Part shown: piece by piece, positions 28,163-36,921 of the stretch
How the letters are laid out: every line of letters begins with the position of its first letter
How positions within the stretch are numbered: position 1 is the first letter of the stretch
Assembly: GCA_018334835.1 (NCBI GenBank)
Contig: JAGXLF010000007.1
Location: 1-39,293 of the forward strand
Source: Thermoplasmatota archaeon
GTDB lineage: Archaea; Thermoplasmatota; Thermoplasmata; Halarchaeoplasmatales; Halarchaeoplasmataceae
Length of the DNA: 39,293 nt
Direction of reading: 5' to 3'
Notes under the pieces: model-generated
Told to the model about the DNA's origin: nothing
The model's database searches: none
The model's input: only the letters and a program-made list of their open reading frames with translations
Made by a program: the position numbers and the translations under genes

Positions 28163-28266
28163 CTATTGTTTACATGGTGACAGACCTAGGGAGTAAATTG
28201 GTGAGTACTTAACTTCAAAAATCAAAAATGTTATTTATCTCACTGAATATGGAGGAGGGAATAGTT

Positions 28267-29403
28267 ATGCAGGATGAGGAAGCTACTGAAGAAGAATTCA
28301 CTGTTACGCCCTGGGAAGTGGAAGGTAAAATCGATTATGAAAAACTCACGGAAAAATTCGGAACCGAAAAAGTAGATGAGGAACTTTTATCGGGGATTGA
28401 AGATATAGCGGGTGAAACCCATTTCATGCTCAGAAGAGGGATTTTTTATTCCCATCGGGACTTAGATTGGATCCTAGACGAGTATGAAAAGGGTAATGAA
28501 TTCGCGCTCTATACTGGTAGAGGTCCATCAGGGCATACTCACGTAGGTCATCTGATGCCTTGGATTTTTGCAAAATGGATGCAAGATAAGTTCGATGTGG
28601 AAATGTTCTTTCAACTTACAGATGATGAAAAATTTTTATTCAAATTTGAAAATACGCTTGAACAGACACATTCATATGCTCTTGAGAATGCAAAGGACAT
28701 CATAGCGTTAGGGTTCGATCCGGAAAAGACACATATCTTGATCGATACGGACAATATCGATACTCTATACCCGTTAGCTTTAAAGGCGGGAAAAAGATTG
28801 AATTTTTCTAATGTTAAGGCAGTTTTTGGTTTCGATAATTCAACGAACGTGGGCAGTATCTTCTATACTGCTGTTCAGTCCGCTCCTTGTTTTCTTCCGA
28901 CAGAGTTGAATGAAAAAGATGTACCAGTACTGATACCTTGTGGTATAGATCAGGATCCTCATTTCAGACTGACTAGAGATATCGCTGAAACTATAGGTTA
29001 TCTAAAACCAGCACTGCTCCATAACAAGTTAGCCCCTTCTTTAGATGGAACCGGCAAAATGTCTGCTAGTCAACCTAAGACTACAATATTCACCACCGAC
29101 AGTCCAGAAGATGTAGATGAGAAAGTTAACGAGGCTTTCACAGGGGGTAGAATTTCTGCAGAAGAGCAGAGGAAGAAAGGAGGTAACCCCGACATCTGTG
29201 CTATACAGAATTATAGGTTTTTCATCTTTGAGTCCGATGATGAGAGAGTCGATGATATAGCGAAGAGATGCAGGAATGGTGATATACTTTGTGGCGAATG
29301 TAAAGGACTTCTAAAAGAAAATATCAATGACTTTTTGGAGAAACATCAGAAGAAAAGAGAAAAAGCCAAAGATAGGTTAGACGAATTCCTTTTCGATGGA
29401 TGA
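28267..29403 (+). CDS. trpS: Tryptophanyl-tRNA synthetase
   Basis: The protein has 378 aa from ATG at 28267, chosen because GGAGG lies about 9 nt upstream; two earlier in-frame Met codons exist. Class Ic, archaeal/eukaryal type. The HIGH-equivalent is GPSGHTHVGH (86-95) and the KMSKS-equivalent is KMSAS (264-268) in DGTGKMSASQP. The specificity region PCGIDQDPHFRLTRDIAE is conserved. The N-terminal extension TPWEVEGKIDYEKLTEKFG is typical of archaeal TrpRS. A TATA-like AT stretch precedes it, just beyond the tnpB right end; the IS did not disrupt it. Confidence 0.95.
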   Translation: MQDEEATEEEFTVTPWEVEGKIDYEKLTEKFGTEKVDEELLSGIEDIAGETHFMLRRGIFYSHRDLDWILDEYEKGNEFALYTGRGPSGHTHVGHLMPWIFAKWMQDKFDVEMFFQLTDDEKFLFKFENTLEQTHSYALENAKDIIALGFDPEKTHILIDTDNIDTLYPLALKAGKRLNFSNVKAVFGFDNSTNVGSIFYTAVQSAPCFLPTELNEKDVPVLIPCGIDQDPHFRLTRDIAETIGYLKPALLHNKLAPSLDGTGKMSASQPKTTIFTTDSPEDVDEKVNEAFTGGRISAEEQRKKGGNPDICAIQNYRFFIFESDDERVDDIAKRCRNGDILCGECKGLLKENINDFLEKHQKKREKAKDRLDEFLFDG

Positions 29404-29449
29404 CTTCTCTGTAAGCCAGTATCCTCACCTTGTATGCGAGCTTGAATAA

Positions 29450-29458
29450 TCTATAAAT
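29450..29458 (+). promoter_or_regulatory. TATA box of the aglB operon
   Basis: TCTATAAAT is a strong match. It predicts transcription from about 29480 and a 5' leader of about 50 nt before the ATG at 29533, which has a weak SD (GGGGAAA). Confidence 0.55.
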
Positions 29459-29532
29459 AGGGGTCCCAATATAGTCACGCTTACTGGTCAAGAAATGAGA
29501 TCTATATACTCTCTAATACAGGGGAAATAACT

Positions 29533-32500
29533 ATGAGTTCTAGGTTGCTTGGAAGTCTAACTGCAGGAAAGAAGAAACCCTCCTCTGGCCCTTCGTGGCT
29601 TGAGAAACACTGGGATACCACAGTAGTTCTGTTGGGTATATTCATAATTGCGATGATGGTGAGAGCCTATTTCGCATATGAAACCGCTACAGAGTTTGGG
29701 CTCCCTTATCTGTTAGGAGGAGGAGCTGATTCACACTATAATGCTAGGATAATAAATTATATCGCTGAATATAATGAACATCTTTTCACTGATCCACTAA
29801 GAGCTTACCCTTTAGAAGGAAAAGTGAATACTCGACCTCCACTTTATCAATGGTCCATTGTCTTAGGTGGATATTTACTTCTACCATTTGTCGGTAATCT
29901 AGACAAGGCGATTAATCACTCCTTCATACTTTCATCTGCGTTTTGGGGCGCACTTACAGTTTTCCCTATTTACCTTATAGGTAAGAGGACTTTTGGGAAA
30001 AAAGCGGGGATCGCTGGAGCATTCTTGTTAGCAATAAGTGCCGCCCATCTTGAAAGAGGTGTTTTAACGAATACAAACCACGACGCGTTTTCGATGTTTC
30101 TGATCGTAACAACGTTCTTCTTCTTCATGCGTTCATTAGAGGAGATCACAGCTGGTAGAAAATGGGTTTCAGACTGGATGAAGCTTGACGAAATAAAAAA
30201 AGGTCTTTCTCGATATTTAGGTTCAAACAAGAAGAGTATGCTTTATGCCGCTATGACGGGTATAACGACAGGCGCTATAGCTTTAACATGGAAAGGTTAC
30301 TCGTACGCGGTGGTTATAATATTAGTCTATTTTCTGATCCAGTTGTTTATAGATAAATTCAGGGAAAAGGATTCATTAGGGATCACTGTAAATATCTTCA
30401 TCATCTTTATGATCGCTTTTTTGATAGCTCTTCCATGGTATGCAATGTATAGTCCTAAGATTTTGACAGATTGGTTTAGCTGGCCTTTGAATAGGTGGTT
30501 CCAAGTTCCATTCATAATATTCCTAGGAACATTTGGGATAGGTGTCTATTTTACCGTTACTAGAGATCTTCCCTGGCTTTTAACTTTCTCTATAATTATC
30601 GCTGCAGGAGTAATCTTCTTCACTTTAGGACCCGATGTTATTCAAACTGCCGCAGGTCAGTACTTTATAGAGAATAAAATGTATGCCACTATCGCTGAAG
30701 CCCAGCCACCTATGTTTAGCAGGTTGGTCCTCGCCGGAGGTCTCGCAACGTTTTTCCTATCCTGGGTAGGGATCGCTTTGGCAGCCTGGCATCTGAGAAT
30801 CGAGTGGACACGTTCATTCGTCTTCATATTGATTTGGACTGCATTTGCAATTTATATGACGACCACGGCTGTCAGGTTCATCTTCAATGCCGCACCTGCT
30901 TTTGCACTCACCGCTGGTTGGGTATTAGCGCTTGTGTTCGATAAAACTGGGTTCGATGAAATCGGAAGATATTTTAGAAGGCGTAGAGGAAGTGTGTTGA
31001 TCAGGATAAAGGAAGGAGTTAAGATAAAACATGTATTAGTCACACTGCTGATTGTATTTCTGCTTCTCACACCGAATGCCCTTTACGCTATAGATGCAGG
31101 AATTCCTTACGAAGAGAAGCAAAGGTACGAAGAACAGATTTATGACACCCTTCCCAGTTTTTTAAGACCTCCCGATTACAATCCCGAAGATGGCGGTTAT
31201 CATTACTTAGGCGCTTTTGGATATACTATGGATAAACCTACTGAGTATTGGCCTACGGCATGGGAGGACCTAAGACAGCAAAATAAAGATATCCCCCCGG
31301 AAGAGAGACCTGCGTTCCTGAGTTGGTGGGATTACGGCTTCGAAGCTATGAATCAGGGTGAACATCCTACTGTAGCAGACAACTTCCAGCACGCCCACAG
31401 GTTTGCAGGTAACTTTTTGATGGCTCAGAACGAATCAGAGATGATGGCTCTACTTGTAGGAAGGCAGCTTCAATTACCTTACAGTGAAGAGGGTGGTTTC
31501 GAAGGTAGAGTAGAAGAAATATTGATAGAACACATAGGGGAAGAAAAAACGGAGGAACTAGAAGATATTTACAGGAATCCCGCTTCTTATCGTAATGAAG
31601 TCCTTTCCAATCCTGATAGATATCATCCTAGAGCTGACGATATTGATAACGTAAATATCCGTTGGGCTATGGTCATGGGTACTTTGTCATATGAAAATCT
31701 AGATACGTTGTCATCACTTTATAGGAGCATAAGTTTTGATTCTGGCTATGAGAGGCTCGAGAACAGGATCGGTTATTTCGCTGTGGACTCGAGAATGTTT
31801 CCGACCTCCGCTAGAGATACAGGTATTTTCCACGCTCCTGCTTTCCTTTCAGGACATAGAGTTGATGAAAGTGGTCGAGGGAGAGTACCAATCGATTTCT
31901 ACAAGATGGTATTCGTTGACCAGCAGGGAAGAACATATGAAAGTCAGGAAGAGATTCCACAAGATGCACAGATAGTCGATCAGAGGATAGAATTTCAGCC
32001 GATGTTTTATAACTCGGCTCTATACAGGATTTTTGCAGGATACAACTTGGAGGAAATTGGGGAAGAAAAGGGTATTCCAGGTATCGATAATCAGGACAGT
32101 CAACGTAGTCGTCCTCGTGATCAACCTAAAGAACCTAAACCAGGATGGAATTTTACCCACTTTAATGAATTCCATAGAACAGCTTACTTCAACCCTTATC
32201 CTAGAGATGAGGTGCAGAATCATACTGATGCCTGGAGAGCGATGCCCTATAGGGAGGCAATCGAGTACGCTAGAGATGAAAATGTAACAGTTGACTTGAG
32301 CGGTCGGTCCTATATGGGGCAGGGCGTCATATTCTTGAGATATTTTGATGGGGCGATATTAGAAGGTCAAGTTAGAACTGAAGACGGAGAACCGATCCCT
32401 AATGCTAAAGTCACCGTTTTGGACACGAACACTAGTGGACGTTACCCCACCCCTCAACATACCTCTCGAACTGATGAGGATGGTAGATATAGAGCTATAC

Positions 32501-35500
32501 TTCCTGAAGGAAATATCACTGTGATGGTTTCTACTGGCGGTGATGGTGAAGAAGTAATCAAACAAGAACAGATAGTGTTAGGTAGTGAGCAATTCGAAAT
32601 TAATGAGGAACAGGCGATGAGAAGGAGGACAGACAAAGATGGTGACGGTAGGTGGGACTATCAACTTGAAAAAGATTTTGAAGTCCAATCCGGCCAAATT
32701 TCTGGAAAGGTCTTCTTGGATAGAGAGGGGACCGGTGAATACGATGAACAGAACGATACTGTAGTATCCTCTGTCGGTGAGGTTAGAATGAAAAACGAGT
32801 TTTCAGAGGTTAATTATGCTCTCGATATTGAAGATGGGAACTATGAATTTGACCGAGCCATACCTGGAATATACACGGTAAATACGACAATCCCTGGAAG
32901 CGAGAGCTCCGAAGGTGTAGAGGTGAACCCAGGAGAGAAGACTAATAGAGATATTCCTGTCTCTACAGGGAATATCACAGGATCTGTAAATTTTGAAGAA
33001 GAGGGATTGGAAGGAGAAACAGTTACTCTCTCCTTGAGAAGCATGGATAGAACCAAAGATGTAGTGCTAGGAGAGATGAGGAACTTCAAATTTGAGAACA
33101 TTCCTCCTGGAGAGTATACCTTGGAGATAGAGAACGAGGATTATACCCTCAGCCAAGGACCACAAGTTATAGAGATGGTAGAGGGCGAATCTATAGAGCG
33201 TTTCGTCACTGTGGTTAGTGCTCATAGAGTTGAAGGAGTGATCAAAGAAGGGGGAGCAAGGATACCTAACCAGAGGTTGAATATCTTTACGAAGGAGTAT
33301 GACAGAGATATCATAACCGATGATGAAGGTGAATTCAGCATAAAATTGCCTAGAGGGCACTACAACATATATGGGGTTAATCGCCAAGGAACAGAGGTCT
33401 CCGCATATCTAGATGATGTATTGGTGGAAGGAGATATTGCGAATTACGAGGGCGTGTTTGAGGATGCTCACAAGTTGAGTGGAACAGCCGAATATAAAGA
33501 ACAGGGTGCCGATAAAGCAGAGATATTCGTGATAGATGGTTCAGGATCAGAATATCATATGACTACCAATCAAGAAGGAAGATTTAGGGCTTATCTGCCA
33601 GAAGGTCAATACACCGTTTATGGATGGAAACAGTTTGATCCTGAAACTGATCTTGAGTATAGTCTCTATTTCTGGAGAGAGGGATATCTCAATTTCGATA
33701 AGGATAGAGATGTCACTTTAGAAGCCTCATCAGCATCTATTCTCCGAGGTAAGGTAGTTAGAGATACATTGCCAGAAGAGGGTATATTTGCGGAATTAAA
33801 AGTGGAGTCTGAAGATAGAACTTTAAAAGCCTCTACTACGATCGATGGCGAATATCAATTGTACCTCCCTGAGGGAGAATGTACCTTCACGATAGAAAAA
33901 TATGGTTACCATGAATGGACTGAGACTATAGATCCTTCAGAAGAAGATTTGGGCGATGGAGGACAAATCCCCCTTAACGCGAGAAACGTGACTATTGAAG
34001 GGAATCTTAATCTAGGTGATCATGCAATCGATAAAATGACAGTTGAATTCATACCGGATGGACATGGAGCCGTTAAGAAAGAAAAGACATTTTACGAGAA
34101 CAATTATACGGTTGAACTTCAGCCTGGGAGTTACAGAATATACGGAGATCACTTTGGAGACGGCGACGAGGCAACAAAATACAATATTTCTGATTCGCTA
34201 ATTATTAGGCCGGAAGATGAACATATCGAAAAAGACCTTGAGATCGAATACAAGGTTAGATTAAGAGGAAAGATAACACCGCACGAAGATGAAACCCCTT
34301 CTGCTGACATTTATTTCCAAGGACCTGAAAATAAAATGATATCAGCAAACGAGTCTTATGAGATATATCTTAAAGAGGGCGATTATTCCGTCCGAGCTAT
34401 TCACCCAAGAGGGATTTCCGCCGTGCAAAGAAATCTCACTTTAGAAGGACATAATGAGATCGATTTGATCTTAGGGGGAACGACCCGTATTGATTCCAAT
34501 ATCGGTGGTCCGCCTGGAGATGAGATCGATGTTCGATTCAAAAATGTTGAATCAGGGTATGTGATAGATACATCTACTGATGTCGATGGAACATTGGACC
34601 TCAATATCTCTCATGGCGAATATGAGGTGACTGTCAATCATAGAACAGAAGAGGAGATAGATGGAAAGACTAGAGATGTGCTTTATCATCTTGATAGAAC
34701 TGTTGAGGTTCCTCCTGTACCTTCTCTAAATTTAGACAAGCGTATATTGAACTCGACCTTGAGCGGTACTATAAGAGTAGGGGAAGAGCCGGTAAAAGGT
34801 GGAGAAATTGAACAGCTTAAGATACGATCAAAGAATGAGGTATACTCTCCCGAAGTCGATGATCAAGGTGCCTTTGAGATCGAAGAACTTGTCCACGGAA
34901 ATTATACCATCTACATATCTGCCTGGGCCGGTAACTCAGATTATGCGTATTTTGAGACTTTTGATATGCCTGCGGAGGACAATCATCTTGAAATATCTTT
35001 AGAAAAATCAGTGATCTTCTCAGGGGACGTTTACATAGATGGTGATTCAGTAGAGACCGAGTTGGACTTGAGAAGAGGCAAAGCCCATAACACTTTCCAG
35101 ACAGAAAAAGACGGTTCCTTTGATATATTCTTACCGAGAGATAGATACCATTTGTATATAGAGGCTACTAAAGACACCGAATTCGGGCTGACTAGCTATA
35201 CTCGCTCTCAGGAAATTGATATAAAAGATTATACTTACAGAGACATCGAACTAAGTAAAGTGAAGGAGTACAGCGTGGATATAAACGGTATGGAGAGCAA
35301 GACAGCTTCTAGAGGAGAAGTCGTTGAATACACTGCTCAGATAACGAATACTGGCAATGCTCCTGATGAATATGAGTTTTCCATAAAGGGTGCCGACTGG
35401 GATGTTTCGATCTATCCCGAAAAAACTGATACGATCGGTCCAGACAAATCAAAGTATATCGAGATAGAAGTAGAAGTGGGTGAAGATGCAAACGTCGGTG

Positions 35501-36066
35501 ATTCAGTTACCTTGGTTGCCAGTTCACCGAATTTAGACGAAGTGGAAGAAAAAGAGATTCCACTCCAAGTAAAACAACTATTCGGAGTGCGTATTTCAGA
35601 AGAGATCAAAGATAGAAAGTTTAGATCAAGGGAATTGAACTACTCCGTAGAAATAGAGAACATGGGAAATGGCCCCGACACATTCCAGATCGAAATCCTT
35701 AATAGAGAAGAACTGAAAGATTATGGTTGGGACGTTACTGTGGCAAACCAAACAAACGAAATAGAAGCACAAGAAACAGAATCGATACAAGTGAGTTTGA
35801 ATTCAATATCACCCAGTCCAAGAGAAAATGTTGAGATAAAATTGAGGGTGACCTCGGAAGGAGACGGCTCGGTATATGAGGAAAGGACCATCAGTGCTTC
35901 AATACCAAAACTAACTGCCTATGAAGAAGATATCAAGTTCGAAACAGAGAGTTTCAAACTCGAAGAAGAACCTATCATCACCCTCAGTAATTGGCAGTGG
36001 GGCGGGATAATAATACTTGTTTCGCTCGGTGCTCTTTACATCTTGAGAAAGAAGAGGTGGATATGA
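29533..36066 (+). CDS. aglB: Giant STT3/AglB oligosaccharyltransferase with Ig-like repeats
   Basis: The protein has 2177 aa; archaeal AglB is usually about 800-1000. It transfers lipid-linked glycan to Asn in N-X-S/T on the cell's outer face. Residues 1-540 hold about a dozen membrane helices with catalytic Asp66 (GADSHYN) and Asp184 (TNTNHDAF). WWDYG is 598-602, in the external domain that runs to about 935. From 942 to 1908 follow about eleven carboxypeptidase-regulatory/CNA-B-like beta modules, each opening ILEGQV-, QISGKV-, NITGSV-, KLSGTA-, TLSGTI-like and many closing LPEGxYTVY-like. Two CARDB/NPCBM-like domains (TASRGEVVEYTAQITNTG; RSRELNYSVEIENMG) and a terminal membrane anchor (2152-2177) finish it. 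More than ten N-X-S/T sites lie in the repeats, so it may glycosylate itself. The stop overlaps the next start as ATGA. Confidence 0.93.
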   Translation: MSSRLLGSLTAGKKKPSSGPSWLEKHWDTTVVLLGIFIIAMMVRAYFAYETATEFGLPYLLGGGADSHYNARIINYIAEYNEHLFTDPLRAYPLEGKVNTRPPLYQWSIVLGGYLLLPFVGNLDKAINHSFILSSAFWGALTVFPIYLIGKRTFGKKAGIAGAFLLAISAAHLERGVLTNTNHDAFSMFLIVTTFFFFMRSLEEITAGRKWVSDWMKLDEIKKGLSRYLGSNKKSMLYAAMTGITTGAIALTWKGYSYAVVIILVYFLIQLFIDKFREKDSLGITVNIFIIFMIAFLIALPWYAMYSPKILTDWFSWPLNRWFQVPFIIFLGTFGIGVYFTVTRDLPWLLTFSIIIAAGVIFFTLGPDVIQTAAGQYFIENKMYATIAEAQPPMFSRLVLAGGLATFFLSWVGIALAAWHLRIEWTRSFVFILIWTAFAIYMTTTAVRFIFNAAPAFALTAGWVLALVFDKTGFDEIGRYFRRRRGSVLIRIKEGVKIKHVLVTLLIVFLLLTPNALYAIDAGIPYEEKQRYEEQIYDTLPSFLRPPDYNPEDGGYHYLGAFGYTMDKPTEYWPTAWEDLRQQNKDIPPEERPAFLSWWDYGFEAMNQGEHPTVADNFQHAHRFAGNFLMAQNESEMMALLVGRQLQLPYSEEGGFEGRVEEILIEHIGEEKTEELEDIYRNPASYRNEVLSNPDRYHPRADDIDNVNIRWAMVMGTLSYENLDTLSSLYRSISFDSGYERLENRIGYFAVDSRMFPTSARDTGIFHAPAFLSGHRVDESGRGRVPIDFYKMVFVDQQGRTYESQEEIPQDAQIVDQRIEFQPMFYNSALYRIFAGYNLEEIGEEKGIPGIDNQDSQRSRPRDQPKEPKPGWNFTHFNEFHRTAYFNPYPRDEVQNHTDAWRAMPYREAIEYARDENVTVDLSGRSYMGQGVIFLRYFDGAILEGQVRTEDGEPIPNAKVTVLDTNTSGRYPTPQHTSRTDEDGRYRAILPEGNITVMVSTGGDGEEVIKQEQIVLGSEQFEINEEQAMRRRTDKDGDGRWDYQLEKDFEVQSGQISGKVFLDREGTGEYDEQNDTVVSSVGEVRMKNEFSEVNYALDIEDGNYEFDRAIPGIYTVNTTIPGSESSEGVEVNPGEKTNRDIPVSTGNITGSVNFEEEGLEGETVTLSLRSMDRTKDVVLGEMRNFKFENIPPGEYTLEIENEDYTLSQGPQVIEMVEGESIERFVTVVSAHRVEGVIKEGGARIPNQRLNIFTKEYDRDIITDDEGEFSIKLPRGHYNIYGVNRQGTEVSAYLDDVLVEGDIANYEGVFEDAHKLSGTAEYKEQGADKAEIFVIDGSGSEYHMTTNQEGRFRAYLPEGQYTVYGWKQFDPETDLEYSLYFWREGYLNFDKDRDVTLEASSASILRGKVVRDTLPEEGIFAELKVESEDRTLKASTTIDGEYQLYLPEGECTFTIEKYGYHEWTETIDPSEEDLGDGGQIPLNARNVTIEGNLNLGDHAIDKMTVEFIPDGHGAVKKEKTFYENNYTVELQPGSYRIYGDHFGDGDEATKYNISDSLIIRPEDEHIEKDLEIEYKVRLRGKITPHEDETPSADIYFQGPENKMISANESYEIYLKEGDYSVRAIHPRGISAVQRNLTLEGHNEIDLILGGTTRIDSNIGGPPGDEIDVRFKNVESGYVIDTSTDVDGTLDLNISHGEYEVTVNHRTEEEIDGKTRDVLYHLDRTVEVPPVPSLNLDKRILNSTLSGTIRVGEEPVKGGEIEQLKIRSKNEVYSPEVDDQGAFEIEELVHGNYTIYISAWAGNSDYAYFETFDMPAEDNHLEISLEKSVIFSGDVYIDGDSVETELDLRRGKAHNTFQTEKDGSFDIFLPRDRYHLYIEATKDTEFGLTSYTRSQEIDIKDYTYRDIELSKVKEYSVDINGMESKTASRGEVVEYTAQITNTGNAPDEYEFSIKGADWDVSIYPEKTDTIGPDKSKYIEIEVEVGEDANVGDSVTLVASSPNLDEVEEKEIPLQVKQLFGVRISEEIKDRKFRSRELNYSVEIENMGNGPDTFQIEILNREELKDYGWDVTVANQTNEIEAQETESIQVSLNSISPSPRENVEIKLRVTSEGDGSVYEERTISASIPKLTAYEEDIKFETESFKLEEEPIITLSNWQWGGIIILVSLGALYILRKKRWI

Positions 36067-36875
36067 TGGATGCGAAGAAGTTTACAGTATCGGTAAGCAT
36101 GCTTTTACTCCTATCTATGTCATTATTAGCCGGGGTCCAAGTATCAGAAGGAGCACGAGAGAGTCCTAGAATAGACCCAAGAGTGGTTGAAGGTCCAGAT
36201 GAATTGTTCGTGAATGAAACAGAGACCTACAGGATAGAGATAGATGGATTCTTTTTGGCGAATGGAAAGAAGGTAGAAGCCAATGAAGCCGATAATTGGA
36301 GTCTGACAACAGAAAGTAATCTACAGACCACCATAGAGCCTCTAGAACAAGAAAGTACAGATAGTAATATTTTCAACGTTACCGTCACCGTACATGAAGA
36401 AGGTAAAGGGCATCTGAATTTTATAGCCTACTGTAGTAAAAACGGTCAAGTTTTTTATTCAGAAAGAGAGTTCTCTATTGTATCTGAGAAACCCGAAAGC
36501 ACTTCTGTTCGAATAAAAAATCCTACAGACACTCATATAGAGGAGATGAGAGTCGGTCTCTACATAGACGGTAACCTCAAAACTACCCAAACCCTCAGTG
36601 ATATGGGTCCCGAAGAAGAAAGACAGATAACTTTCCAATGGTCCAAACGGGGGATTGAACCTGGAGAGCATACTATAGAAATATGGGCTGATTATAGTTC
36701 TGCAGAAAATGAAGATTTTAATAAACAATCAATGATCATGAGTCGGACCTTTCAGGTCGAAGAGGAAACGAGCAATCTTATCTATGCGGGCATAATAGTG
36801 GCAGTGATGGGGGCGGGATCCTTGATATTCTTCTGGTATAGACGCAGAAGGAAGAAACGAAGAAGGCCCTGGTGA
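36063..36875 (+). CDS. Secreted, C-terminally anchored CARDB-like protein coupled to AglB
   Basis: The protein has 270 aa. ATG at 36063 overlaps the aglB stop (ATGA) and has GAGGTG 3 nt upstream, 6 nt from the second Met (36066). A frame extended to 35991 exists but would overlap aglB needlessly. Residues 1-30 are a signal peptide (VSMLLLLSMSLLAGVQVSEG). Two beta domains follow; the second (about 150-235, SVRIKNPTDTHIEEMRVGLYIDG, HTIEIWADY) resembles CARDB. A membrane helix near 239-258 is followed by a strongly basic tail (RRRRKKRRRPW) that fixes the outside topology. It is likely an accessory subunit or surface partner of AglB; that rests on gene coupling only. Confidence 0.75.
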   Translation: MMDAKKFTVSVSMLLLLSMSLLAGVQVSEGARESPRIDPRVVEGPDELFVNETETYRIEIDGFFLANGKKVEANEADNWSLTTESNLQTTIEPLEQESTDSNIFNVTVTVHEEGKGHLNFIAYCSKNGQVFYSEREFSIVSEKPESTSVRIKNPTDTHIEEMRVGLYIDGNLKTTQTLSDMGPEEERQITFQWSKRGIEPGEHTIEIWADYSSAENEDFNKQSMIMSRTFQVEEETSNLIYAGIIVAVMGAGSLIFFWYRRRRKKRRRPW

Positions 36876-36895
36876 TCTGAATACTCTAAACCATA

Positions 36896-36909
36896 TTTTT
36901 TTCTTTTTT
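36896..36909 (+). terminator. T-tract terminator of the aglB operon
   Basis: A nearly unbroken T run with one C starts 20 nt after the stop codon, between the two convergent genes. Confidence 0.6.
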
Positions 36910-36921
36910 ACATCTAGGTTT

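Noticed and set aside
32341..35250. DNA-level repeats in aglB
   Set aside because: The modules are similar in protein pattern but diverged in DNA, so they are old domain repeats and not a recent tandem array.
35991..36062. Longer N-terminus for the AglB partner
   Set aside because: It would overlap aglB coding sequence by over 70 nt, and the signal peptide begins properly at the ATGA overlap.
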